NCBI GenBank assembly: GCA_003222395.1
Contig: QHWB01000031.1
Location: 126,501 to 190,500, forward strand
Source of the DNA: Acidobacteriota bacterium
GTDB lineage: Bacteria; Acidobacteriota; Vicinamibacteria; Vicinamibacterales; CAVVIG01
Direction of reading: 5' to 3'
DNA: 64,000 bases
Under the pieces are notes generated by a model. It was not told the DNA's origin. It did no database searches and saw only the letters and a program-made list of their open reading frames with translations. Position 1 is the stretch's first letter. Each line of letters starts with the position of its first letter. Of the stretch, positions 30,479-37,709 are shown piece by piece. The position numbers were made by a program, and so were the translations under genes.

Positions 30479-31471
30479 TCATCGCGGCTTTTCCAGCTGG
30501 TTCTTCAGACTTCCGAGGTTCTCTTCGAGGCTCGCGCGCGCGCGACGGCCGGCAATCGCGCGGCGCAGCAAGCTGAATCGCCCCTTGAGCGCATCGGCGC
30601 GCGTGCGGTTCGCATACACGAGATAGAAATGATTCGGATCGCTGAGGCCGTCGCTTGCGATCGTCAGCGCGAGCGACGCGTCGATGTACCGGCTCGAGTA
30701 CACGTCCTTGGTGGCCACCACGCAGTTCTGGACGGTCCGGCAGACGATCGTGACGTGCGTCACCGTGATGAACGGCGCTACGCCGAATTTCTCCTTCGAC
30801 CAGTACAGAAAGTCTTCGGCACCCTCGACACGATTCGAGGGAAAGGTCCGCAGGTGCTCCGGCAATCGTGGCGCGAGCGCGCCGACCGCCGGCTCGCGGT
30901 TCAGCAGCGCGTTGAATTCGTCCAAGGGCCGAATCGGCCGCGAGCCGTCATCGTATTGCCGCATGCGGCCGGACGATCCGTTGAGGTACGCGACGATCTC
31001 GTCGAACAGGATTCGCTTGAGGTGATCGGCCGGCCGGCCGCGCTCGAACTGACGGATGACGTCCGCGGGCAGCCGAACGTCGCAGTCGCCAACGTGGCAC
31101 GTGGCGGGGTTGAAGTCGTCCCTGTCGATCGTGAGCGCGGCGAGGTCCGGCCAGGTGGGCGGATCGCTGAAGCGGCCTATCTGCAGCACATCGGGGCTGC
31201 TCTTGAAGCGAGTGATGTCGCGCACGCGGGCGAGGAACTCGTTCTTCGAAACGTTGACTCGCACGGCGCCGGCCACCGCAAGCTCGCCCGGCACGTCCGA
31301 GTCGATCGAATGCTTGACGATTCTGCCGCGATGCAGGTCGGCCAGCTCTGTGGTCGTGAAGCGCAGATACCGGGTCAGGACGCCGCGGACTTCGTGATTG
31401 ATGTCGTCGTTCGGATCGGCCGCGACGAGGAGCGCCGCGGCGCACGCCAGCGCCAGCACGCGGCCAATCAC
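30479..31471 (-). CDS. Exported protein of unknown function
   Basis: The 330-residue protein starts at GTG 31471 and has a signal peptide at ~1-18. It contains two CxnC patterns (ATCHVGDCDV; VCRTVQNCVV), LPADVIRQFERG and SRYIDASLALTIASDGL. It ends with a basic coiled-coil-like tail (LRRAIAGRRARASLEENLGSLKNQLEK). No domain is recognised. Its GTG overlaps the stop of a 23-codon ORF, which itself overlaps the stop of the glycosyltransferase gene, so the three appear to be co-translated. Confidence 0.65.
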   Translation of the reverse strand: MIGRVLALACAAALLVAADPNDDINHEVRGVLTRYLRFTTTELADLHRGRIVKHSIDSDVPGELAVAGAVRVNVSKNEFLARVRDITRFKSSPDVLQIGRFSDPPTWPDLAALTIDRDDFNPATCHVGDCDVRLPADVIRQFERGRPADHLKRILFDEIVAYLNGSSGRMRQYDDGSRPIRPLDEFNALLNREPAVGALAPRLPEHLRTFPSNRVEGAEDFLYWSKEKFGVAPFITVTHVTIVCRTVQNCVVATKDVYSSRYIDASLALTIASDGLSDPNHFYLVYANRTRADALKGRFSLLRRAIAGRRARASLEENLGSLKNQLEKPR

Positions 31472-31539
31472 GGGTTGCCGCGTTTGCGGCGTTCTCCGAC
31501 CGTTCGCCCGCCGTCGACGAGGTACCGCTTCATCATCAT
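31468..31539 (-). CDS. 23-residue ORF bridging two genes by stop/start overlaps
   Basis: ATG at 31539 overlaps the TGA of the glycosyltransferase (ATGA). The 23 codons begin MMMKRYLVDGGRTVGERRKR and end in TGA, which overlaps the GTG of the next gene (GTGA). The peptide is strongly basic. The double 4-nt overlap is the pattern of translational coupling, so it is either a real micro-protein or a re-initiation relay. Confidence 0.45.
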   Translation of the reverse strand: MMMKRYLVDGGRTVGERRKRGNP

Positions 31540-32765
31540 GCCGCTGAGTCTACCGCGAGGCGCTCGAGGTGATCGACGGCGGCGTCGACGCCGTTCCGCG
31601 ATCGAATCGCGGGCGCCAGCGCGCCCGCTCGCGCGGCGATCCGCGGATCGTTCAACGCCGTCACGAGCCGGTCGGCGAGGACGTCGGCGTTCGCGAGCTC
31701 GACTGGCAACGCGCGGGGACCGAGGCCGAGCACCGCCACGCGGTGCGCCCAGTAAAACTGATCGAGGATGTGCGGCAGCACCACCTGCGGTACGCCCGCT
31801 CTCGCGGCTGCGGTCGTCGTTCCGGCGCCGCCGTGGTGCACGACGGCGGCAACGCGCGGCAGCACGTTCTGATGCGGCAGCGCATCGACGGTCAACACGT
31901 CATCGCCGTCGCCGACGTGACGGTCGAGCGCGGCCCAGCCGCCGGCAACGAGAGCGCGGCCGCCGACGGCGCGAATGGCCGTGACGGCGTCGCTCGCCAA
32001 TTCCGCCACACGCGTGGCGACCATGCTGCCGAACCCGACGTAGATCGGCGGCGGATCGGTTTTCAGGAACGCGTCGACGCGCGGATCGATCGGCGAGGCG
32101 TCGTCGAGGACGAAGGCGTCCGTGGCGACGACCGACCGCGGCGCGTCGTCTCCGAGCGGCGCGAGGTCGCGATCGGCGGCGACGATGATGCCGCCGTCGC
32201 TCAGCTGCTGGAGCGGCGAGTCGATCGGCGGCAGACCGAGCGTCGCGCGCGCCGCATTGATCGGACCGCGAAGCGCCAGGCTCGCCATCGGGCCGCCAAC
32301 GTGCCATAAGAGCCGATTGATCCAGCGTGGCAACGTCTGCGTTCGGAGCGTCGGCGGAGGAATCGAACCGCCCGGCACGGCGCACGGACAGAACACGACG
32401 CTCGTGAACGCGACGCCGCGCAGCTCGGCGACCGACGGCGCAGCCAGCTGGATGCCGGCGCCGACGATCAGATCGGCGTTCACGCTCGCGCGCGAGAGCG
32501 AGGCGAACAGTCGGGGGATGAGCAGCTGCGAGATGTGGCGCATCTGCCACCGGAGCGAATCGAAGCGCGCGCCCTCGGCGCGCAGCATCGCCTCGACGTC
32601 GATGCCGTCGCCCTGCACGTCGAAGCCGTGCGCCCGAATCCACGCGACGAAGTTGTCGGGTGCGACGAACGACACGTGATGTCCCCGCGCGCGCAATCCA
32701 ATCGCGAGCGCGATCATGGGCTGCACGTCGCCGCGCGTGCCGTGCGGAGCGAGAAGGACCCGCAT
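31536..32765 (-). CDS. GT1-family glycosyltransferase (UGT/YjiC-like)
   Basis: This 409-residue GT-B enzyme has an N-terminal acceptor domain beginning RVLLAPHGTRGDVQPMIALAIGL. The C-terminal donor domain has YVGFGSMVA and the PSPG-like motif HHGGAGTTTAAARAGVPQVVLPHILDQFYWA. Family members transfer sugars from UDP- or dTDP-donors to lipids, sterols, macrolides or flavonoids. The acceptor is unknown. It is divergent from an MFS transporter gene across a 52-bp gap that holds a REP-like palindrome. Confidence 0.9.
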   Translation of the reverse strand: MRVLLAPHGTRGDVQPMIALAIGLRARGHHVSFVAPDNFVAWIRAHGFDVQGDGIDVEAMLRAEGARFDSLRWQMRHISQLLIPRLFASLSRASVNADLIVGAGIQLAAPSVAELRGVAFTSVVFCPCAVPGGSIPPPTLRTQTLPRWINRLLWHVGGPMASLALRGPINAARATLGLPPIDSPLQQLSDGGIIVAADRDLAPLGDDAPRSVVATDAFVLDDASPIDPRVDAFLKTDPPPIYVGFGSMVATRVAELASDAVTAIRAVGGRALVAGGWAALDRHVGDGDDVLTVDALPHQNVLPRVAAVVHHGGAGTTTAAARAGVPQVVLPHILDQFYWAHRVAVLGLGPRALPVELANADVLADRLVTALNDPRIAARAGALAPAIRSRNGVDAAVDHLERLAVDSAA

Positions 32766-32772
32766 CGTCGGT

Positions 32773-32796
32773 AGAGTCCGGCTTCAGCCGGACTCT
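32773..32796. repeat. REP-like palindrome (copy 1)
   Basis: AGAGTCCGGCT-TC-AGCCGGACTCT is a perfect 11-bp inverted repeat between two divergent genes. Read through, it encodes VRLQPD or VRLKPD on either strand. A related, decayed copy lies inside hisH (41891). Confidence 0.8.
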
Positions 32797-32802
32797 CGCG
32801 AG

Positions 32803-32808
32803 TATACT
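32803..32808 (+). promoter_or_regulatory. -10 box TATACT 9 nt before the MFS transporter ATG
   Basis: TATACT, then CACGCTCGC, then ATG at 32818. No Shine-Dalgarno is present. The REP-like palindrome occupies the -35 region. Confidence 0.5.
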
Positions 32809-32817
32809 CACGCTCGC

Positions 32818-34107
32818 ATGATGAACGTTCGGACGTCGACCACGCGCACGCCGCTGACGGCGAATCACATCCGCGGCTTCTGGGCGGCGTGGGGCGGCTG
32901 GGCGCTCGACGGCATGGACTCGTTCATCTACGCGTTGGTGCTGACGCCGGCGCTGACCGAACTCCTGCCGAAATCGGGCATTCCGGCGACGCCAGGCAAC
33001 GTCGGCTTCTACGGCAGCGTGCTGTTCGCGCTGTTCCTGATCGGATGGGGCCTGTCGATGGTATGGGGCCCGATCGCCGATCGATTCGGCCGCGTGCGAA
33101 CGCTCGCGTTGACGATCCTCTGTTATTCGGCGTTCACGTTCGCCGCCGCTCTTTCCACGAACCTGTGGCATCTCGCGGCGTTCCGGCTGCTGGCCGGCCT
33201 CGGCATCGGCGGCGAATGGGCGATTGGTGGCACGTACGTCGCCGAATCGTGGCCCGAAGATCGCCGCCGGATGGGCGCCGGCTATCTTCACACCGGCTAC
33301 TACTTTGGATTCTTTCTCGCGGCGATTGCCAATTACTTCATCGGCGCCAGATACGGCTGGCGATGGATGTTCGCGATCGGCGGCACGCCGGCGCTACTCG
33401 TCACCTTCATTCAATACGCGGTCAGCGAATCGTCGACGTGGCAGAAGCACGATCGCCGGCGCCCGACGATGCGATCGGCGTTCGGAAAACTGTTCTCGCC
33501 GCAGTACGCGCGGCGAACGTGGTTGAATTCGCTGTACCTGCTCGTGTCGATCGTCGGTTTGTGGGCCGGATCGGTGTACGTGCCGACGTCGGTCACGCAG
33601 ATCGCGCTGCGCGACGGCTACAGCGGCGCGGATGCGGCGCGACTCGCGTCGTACGGCACGATGATCCTGTCGGCTGGAACGATCGTCGGATGCCTCGTCC
33701 TGCCGCTGCTCGCGGACGCGTATGGCCGACGGTTCACGCTCGGACTCTATTTCGCGATCATGCTCGTATCGATCGCCGTCGGGTTCGGCTATGTGTTCTA
33801 TCTGCCGCACGCCCTGACGCCGTTCATGATGGTTCTCTTCACGCTCGGCGTCGGCGGCGCCAACTTCGCGATGTACACGTTGTGGCTGCCGGAGCAGTAC
33901 GCCACCGACTGCCGCGCCAGCGCGTTCGCCTTTGCCACTTCCGTCGGACGGTTCGCGGGAGCGGGCATCACGTTCCTCGTCGGCGCGGGCGTTCAGCACT
34001 TCCACACGATCGGGACGCCGGTCGCGCTCACCTCGCTTGCGTTCGCCGTCGGGCTCCTCCTGCTACCGTTCGGCGAAGAGACCAGAGGGAAACCGCTGCC
34101 GGCGTAG
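32818..34107 (+). CDS. MFS transporter of the aromatic-acid/sialate:H+ symporter type
   Basis: The 429-residue membrane protein has about 12 helices. The start was set at the ATG pair 32818/32821 after the -10 box; the longer frame only adds repeat-encoded residues. MFS motif A appears after helix 2 as GPIADRFGRVRTL and after helix 8 as ADAYGRRFTLG. GLGIGGEWAIGGTYVAE, in helices 4-5, is characteristic of metabolite:H+ symporters for organic acids. The substrate is unknown. Confidence 0.9.
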   Translation: MMNVRTSTTRTPLTANHIRGFWAAWGGWALDGMDSFIYALVLTPALTELLPKSGIPATPGNVGFYGSVLFALFLIGWGLSMVWGPIADRFGRVRTLALTILCYSAFTFAAALSTNLWHLAAFRLLAGLGIGGEWAIGGTYVAESWPEDRRRMGAGYLHTGYYFGFFLAAIANYFIGARYGWRWMFAIGGTPALLVTFIQYAVSESSTWQKHDRRRPTMRSAFGKLFSPQYARRTWLNSLYLLVSIVGLWAGSVYVPTSVTQIALRDGYSGADAARLASYGTMILSAGTIVGCLVLPLLADAYGRRFTLGLYFAIMLVSIAVGFGYVFYLPHALTPFMMVLFTLGVGGANFAMYTLWLPEQYATDCRASAFAFATSVGRFAGAGITFLVGAGVQHFHTIGTPVALTSLAFAVGLLLLPFGEETRGKPLPA

Positions 34108-34117
34108 AGCTCTGCGT

Positions 34118-35224
34118 TTACGCTCGCGGCACCAGATGCACCGATGTCGCCTTGATCGCGGCGATCACCTCCGCGCCGGGCGCCAGCTCCAATTCTTCGC
34201 GCGATTGGCGCGTGATCAGCGCATCGAGCTTGAATCCGCAATCAAGCGTGACGCGATCGATCGGGCCTTCGTGAGCGATGGCCACGACGCGTGCGGGCAG
34301 ATGATTACGGGCGCTCGCGCGGGGGTGTGACGCCCTCTCGATCGTGACGTCCTCCGCGCGGATGCACGCGTAGACGTCGGTGCCGGGCGGCGTCGGCTCG
34401 CGCTCGGCCACGTGCAGTTCCATCTGCGCGACCGCCACGGTGAGCAGCCCGCCGCTCGACGCCGTGACGCGCGCCGGCAGCACCGCTTCGACGCCGAGCG
34501 ATGCGGCGACGGCGGCGTCGGAGGGATGACTGAACGCGTCGGCAATCGGTCCCACCTGTCGGACGCGCCCGTCGATCATGACCGCCATCTCGTCGCCCAT
34601 CGCCATCGCCTCGGTGCGGTCGTGCGTCACGAGGACGGCGCGCGTCCCGAGCCGATGGAGCAGCGCCCTGACGTCGTGGCGCAAACGCGTCCGCGTCGGC
34701 GCGTCGAGCGCGGCGAACGGCTCGTCGAGCAGCAGCAACTGCGGCCCGGGCGCGAGCGCCCGCGCCAGCGCGACCCGCCGCGCCTCGCCGCCCGACAGCC
34801 GCCGAGCCGATCGTTTCTCGATCGGATCAACCCCCAGCATCGTGGCAATTTCCGACAGGGGTCCGACACGGGTGCGACGCCGGTCCGACGCGTATCGGAC
34901 GCCATACCTGACGTTCTCCTCCACCGACAGGTGTGGAAAGAGCGCCGGTTCCTGAAAAACCAGCCCGATGCGGCGGTGCTGAGGCGGCTGCCAGATACCG
35001 GCGGCCGAATCGAACCACGTGTGCTCGCCGAAGCGAATGGTTCCCGCGTCCGGACGATCGAGCCCGGCGATCTGACGCAGGACGGTCGTCTTTCCTGCGC
35101 CGGACGGTCCGAACAGGACGAGGATCGAACCGGGCGCCACGTCGACGCTCATCGCCGCTGCGACTGCAAAGCCGCTCGCGAATCGATGTTCGGTCGAGAC
35201 GACTAATGGCGCGGCTTGATCCAT
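34118..35224 (-). CDS. modC: Molybdate ABC transporter ATP-binding protein
   Basis: The 368-residue protein starts at ATG 35224, overlapping the modB end by 22 nt. The nucleotide-binding domain has Walker A GPSGAGKTT, Q-loop VFQEPALF, signature LSGGEARRV and Walker B LLLLDEPFAALD, then a His switch in LVTHDRTEA. The C-terminal part (~235-365) is a TOBE/Mop-like domain (VLPARVTAS, NHLPARVVAI), as in ModC. It energises oxyanion import with ModB and ModA. Confidence 0.93.
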   Translation of the reverse strand: MDQAAPLVVSTEHRFASGFAVAAAMSVDVAPGSILVLFGPSGAGKTTVLRQIAGLDRPDAGTIRFGEHTWFDSAAGIWQPPQHRRIGLVFQEPALFPHLSVEENVRYGVRYASDRRRTRVGPLSEIATMLGVDPIEKRSARRLSGGEARRVALARALAPGPQLLLLDEPFAALDAPTRTRLRHDVRALLHRLGTRAVLVTHDRTEAMAMGDEMAVMIDGRVRQVGPIADAFSHPSDAAVAASLGVEAVLPARVTASSGGLLTVAVAQMELHVAEREPTPPGTDVYACIRAEDVTIERASHPRASARNHLPARVVAIAHEGPIDRVTLDCGFKLDALITRQSREELELAPGAEVIAAIKATSVHLVPRA

Positions 35225-35874
35225 ACCGAACGCTGAAGCGAATAGGTCGACGCGAGGATGACGAACGATACGATGAGCAGCAGCAGCGACGTCTGCGACG
35301 CCGACCGGTAGTCGAGCGCCTGCACCGCGTCGTAGATCGAGATCGAGACGGTACGCGTCACGCCCGGCAGGTTGCCGCCGACCATCAGCACGACACCGAA
35401 CTCGCCGAGCGTGTGCGCGAAGCTGAGAACGATGCCGGTCACGAGGCCCCGCACCGACAGTGGCAGCACGACGCGGGCGAACGTTGCAATCCGCGACACG
35501 CCGAGCGACCACGACGCCTCGAGCAGACGGCGATCGACCGAGGCGAACTCCGCACTGAAAGGCTGCACGGCAAACGGCATCGAGTACAGCACCGACGCGA
35601 TCAGCAGGCCTTCGAACGTGAACGGCAGGCCGTGACCGGCAATCCGCGTGTACGCGCGACCGACCGGGCTCAGCGGACCGATCGCGATCAACACGTAGAA
35701 GCCCAGCACGGTCGGCGGCAGGACCAGCGGCACCGCCACGATTGCTTCCACCAGAAACTTCCAGCGCCGCGGCGAGAAGACGATCCAATACGCGAGCGGG
35801 ATGCCGAGCGCCAGCAGGACGGCGGTGGTCGCGGTCGCCAGGCGCACGCTGAGCCAGAGGGCGGTCCAGTCCAC
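35203..35874 (-). CDS. modB: Molybdate ABC transporter permease
   Basis: The 223-residue protein starts at GTG 35874, with five to six hydrophobic helices. The ATPase-contact EAA loop is LEASWSLGVSRIATFARVVLP. FAHTLGEFGVVLMVGGNLPG is characteristic of ModB/CysU-type oxyanion permeases. It starts 2 nt after the modA stop and overlaps modC. Confidence 0.94.
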   Translation of the reverse strand: MDWTALWLSVRLATATTAVLLALGIPLAYWIVFSPRRWKFLVEAIVAVPLVLPPTVLGFYVLIAIGPLSPVGRAYTRIAGHGLPFTFEGLLIASVLYSMPFAVQPFSAEFASVDRRLLEASWSLGVSRIATFARVVLPLSVRGLVTGIVLSFAHTLGEFGVVLMVGGNLPGVTRTVSISIYDAVQALDYRSASQTSLLLLIVSFVILASTYSLQRSVWIKPRH

Positions 35875-35876
35875 AA

Positions 35877-36668
35877 CTACTCGTTCGGCAGGAAGAAGCC
35901 GTATTGCCGCAGAACGGCGCGTCCGTCCGCGCTCAGCACGTACGCGCGCAGCGCGCGCGCCGCTTCCACGTCAGCGGCCCATTTCAAAATCGTTCCGGCC
36001 TGATCGATCCGCGGGTATTGATCGAGCGGAATCTCGGCGTAGCGCCCTCTGTCTCGCGCCGCAGGCGCCAGGGCAAGCGACAGCGCGACGACGGCCGCGT
36101 CGGCGGCGCCGCTCTCTGCGAACTGCAGCGCCTGCGCGACGTTCTCCCCGAACACGAGCTTCGATTGCACCGCGTCGTACACGCCGGCCGAGCGCAGCGC
36201 CGCGACTGCCGCGCGTCCATACGGCGCATGATCCGGATTCGCGATCGAGACGTGCGCGATCGACGCGGCTGCAAGCCCTTTCAGCCCCGTGCGACCGACG
36301 TCGACCGATGACGAGTTGGGAACCCATACGACGAGGCGGCCGACGGCGTACTGGAATTCGCCGCCGTCGAGCGTCAGACCGCGGGCGGCGAGCTGCCTCG
36401 GATACTCGAGGTCCGCCGAGAAGAACACGTCGAACGGCGCCTCGTTGAGCAGCTGCGCGTAGAAGGTCCCCGACGATCCGTACGACGCCTCGACGTCGAC
36501 GGCGTGCGAACCGCTGAACCGCGCGACGAGATCGCCCATCGCGGCGTTGAGGTCCGCAGCGGCGGCGACCCGGACGCGTGCGCGCGGCGGCCGGCGATCG
36601 ATCGACTGGCGGCATCCGGCAGCGGCCAGCAGCGCGGCGGCGGCCGACGCCGCAACGAATCGCTTCAC
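35877..36668 (-). CDS. modA: Molybdate-binding lipoprotein
   Basis: This 263-residue protein starts at GTG 36668. It has a lipobox LLAAAGC (Cys19), so it is a lipid-anchored solute-binding protein. ModA landmarks are VRVAAAADLNAAMGDL, SYGSSGTFYAQLLNEAPFDVFFSAD, HVSIANPDHAPYGRAA and KLVFGENVAQALQFAESGAADAA. It captures molybdate or tungstate in the periplasm. It is the first gene of modABC and divergent from an HTH-Mop regulator. Confidence 0.93.
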   Translation of the reverse strand: MKRFVAASAAAALLAAAGCRQSIDRRPPRARVRVAAAADLNAAMGDLVARFSGSHAVDVEASYGSSGTFYAQLLNEAPFDVFFSADLEYPRQLAARGLTLDGGEFQYAVGRLVVWVPNSSSVDVGRTGLKGLAAASIAHVSIANPDHAPYGRAAVAALRSAGVYDAVQSKLVFGENVAQALQFAESGAADAAVVALSLALAPAARDRGRYAEIPLDQYPRIDQAGTILKWAADVEAARALRAYVLSADGRAVLRQYGFFLPNE

Positions 36669-36688
36669 AATGACTGCACATTTTAATA

Positions 36689-36705
36689 TGATTCGAGCCG
36701 AATCA
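36689..36705. promoter_or_regulatory. 17-bp palindrome between modA and its divergent regulator
   Basis: TGATTCGAGCCGAATCA is a perfect 7-bp inverted repeat with a 3-bp centre, lying in the 53-bp divergent intergenic region. It is next to AT-rich TTTTAATAT, which can supply a -10 for modA. It is the obvious candidate operator for the HTH-Mop protein. Confidence 0.65.
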
Positions 36706-36721
36706 CTGAACGGTACTGGCC

Positions 36722-37171
36722 ATGTTGCTGACCGTGAGGCAGGCCGCCGAGCGGCTCGGCGTCGGCTACTCGACGCTGAAACAGTGGATCTATCAGGGCC
36801 GCGTCCGCACGAGGACGACGACGGGCGGCCACCACCGGATCGCGGATACCGAGGTCGATCGGCTGCTCGCGCCGTCGACCGCGGCCGTGCGCACGGCCGC
36901 CCGCGAACGGACCGGCGCGATCGTCTCGATCAGCGGACGCAATCAGCTGCGCGGCTACGTCGACGAGGTGCGCGTGGAAGGCCTGCTCGCGCAGGTGCGG
37001 CTGCGGATCGGCGACCAGACGCTCACCGCCGTCATCACGCGCGATGCCGTCGAGGAGCTGAAGCTGCGCCGCGGCGACGAGGCGCTCGCGATCGTGAAGT
37101 CGACCGAAGTGATGGTGGCGCGCGAGGCCGAGCCGCCGCGTCGCCCCCCCAACCGTCGCGCCGCTCGTTGA
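36722..37171 (+). CDS. MerR/excisionase-type HTH fused to a Mop (molybdate-binding) domain
   Basis: This 149-residue protein has a MerR-like winged helix at ~1-50 (LTVRQAAERLGVGYSTLKQWIYQGRVRT...GGHHRI). A Mop/TOBE domain (~65-132: RNQLRGYVDEVRVEGLLAQVRLRIGDQTLTAVITRDAVEELKL) follows, and then a basic tail. The Mop domain binds molybdate. With modABC divergent, the protein is probably a molybdate-responsive regulator doing the job of ModE with a different DNA-binding domain. Confidence 0.88.
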   Translation: MLLTVRQAAERLGVGYSTLKQWIYQGRVRTRTTTGGHHRIADTEVDRLLAPSTAAVRTAARERTGAIVSISGRNQLRGYVDEVRVEGLLAQVRLRIGDQTLTAVITRDAVEELKLRRGDEALAIVKSTEVMVAREAEPPRRPPNRRAAR

Positions 37172-37197
37172 CACCTCAGTTGGCGATCGACTACCCT
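37168..37197 (+). promoter_or_regulatory. Promoter of the histidine operon
   Basis: -35 TTGACA (37168-37173) and -10 TACCCT (37192-37197) are separated by 18 bp. The -35 overlaps the stop of the upstream regulator gene. The expected transcription start falls just before the ATG of the his leader peptide at 37207. Confidence 0.75.
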
Positions 37198-37206
37198 TTC
37201 GGCTCC

Positions 37207-37269
37207 ATGTTCCGCGTTCGCCATCGCGCGCGCCATCATCACCGCCATCTGGCGGCGGAGCGCGCGTGA
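37207..37269 (+). CDS. hisL: Histidine-rich leader peptide of the his operon
   Basis: This is a 20-codon ORF, ATG 37207 to TGA 37269, with histidine at positions 6, 10, 11, 12 and 14; the codons include CAT CAT CAC in a row. Five His in 20 residues directly behind a promoter, and ahead of a terminator and hisI, is the arrangement of ribosome-mediated attenuation. Stalling at the His cluster when charged tRNA-His is scarce would favour read-through. No Shine-Dalgarno precedes it, so it is probably translated from a leaderless 5' end. Confidence 0.75.
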   Translation: MFRVRHRARHHHRHLAAERA

Positions 37270-37324
37270 TCTAGGTCGACCCGGGACCAGGCACCGACGA
37301 CAACGGACCCAGGACCACACGGCG

Positions 37325-37354
37325 CCCCGCCCCACGGCGGGGTTTTTTGTTTTT
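37325..37354 (+). terminator. Attenuator-type intrinsic terminator upstream of hisI
   Basis: CCCCGCC-CCAC-GGCGGGG (37325-37342) is followed by TTTTTTGTTTTT. It starts 55 nt after the leader-peptide stop. GGCGG inside the leader ORF (near 37250) could compete for the CCGCC arm. It could also serve as terminator of the upstream regulator gene, but its place after a His-rich leader favours attenuation. Confidence 0.8.
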
Positions 37355-37361
37355 AGCGGGT

Positions 37362-37390
37362 CCCCACCGCGCGGCCTTTGCGCGGTGGGG
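37362..37390 (+). promoter_or_regulatory. Second hairpin covering the hisI ribosome-binding region
   Basis: A perfect 11-bp stem CCCCACCGCGC / GCGCGGTGGGG has a 7-nt loop and is followed by TGCTTTT and the hisI ATG at 37398. The 3' arm contains the only G-rich Shine-Dalgarno-like sequence (GGTGGGG), so the hairpin may hide it, or act as a second weak terminator. Confidence 0.6.
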
Positions 37391-37397
37391 TGCTTTT

Positions 37398-37709
37398 ATG
37401 GACTATTCCAAGCTCGATGGGCTCATCCCGGCCGTCATCCAGGACGCCGAGTCGTCCGAGGTGTTGATGGTCGGCTTCATGAACGACCAGGCGCTCGCCC
37501 AAACGCGGCGCACCGGCTACGCCACGTTCTTCAGCCGCTCGCGCAACAAGCTGTGGATGAAGGGCGAGACGTCCGGCAACAAGCTCGAAGTCGTCGACAT
37601 CCTCGTCGACTGCGACGACGACACCGTGCTGGTCAAAGTGAAGCGGCTAGGTGATGGAAACGTGTGCCACACCGGCGAGCGATCGTGTTTCTATCGGAAG
37701 CTGACATGA
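37398..37709 (+). CDS. hisI: Phosphoribosyl-AMP cyclohydrolase
   Basis: This 103-residue protein catalyses step 3 of histidine synthesis. The start was chosen at MDYSKLDGL rather than an upstream in-frame codon inside the terminator region. Family motifs are [44 protein letters not shown] and the zinc/Mg sites [11 protein letters not shown] and [11 protein letters not shown]. There is no HisE domain; the pyrophosphohydrolase must be encoded elsewhere. It overlaps hisG (ATGA). Confidence 0.96.
   Translation: MDYSKLDGLIPAVIQDAESSEVLMVGFMNDQALAQTRRTGYATFFSRSRNKLWMKGETSGNKLEVVDILVDCDDDTVLVKVKRLGDGNVCHTGERSCFYRKLT

Noticed and set aside
37207-37354. Terminator at 37325 as a simple terminator of the HTH-Mop gene
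   Set aside because: Possible, but a promoter and a His-rich ORF lie between that gene and the terminator, and hisI follows directly. Attenuation explains more of the layout.
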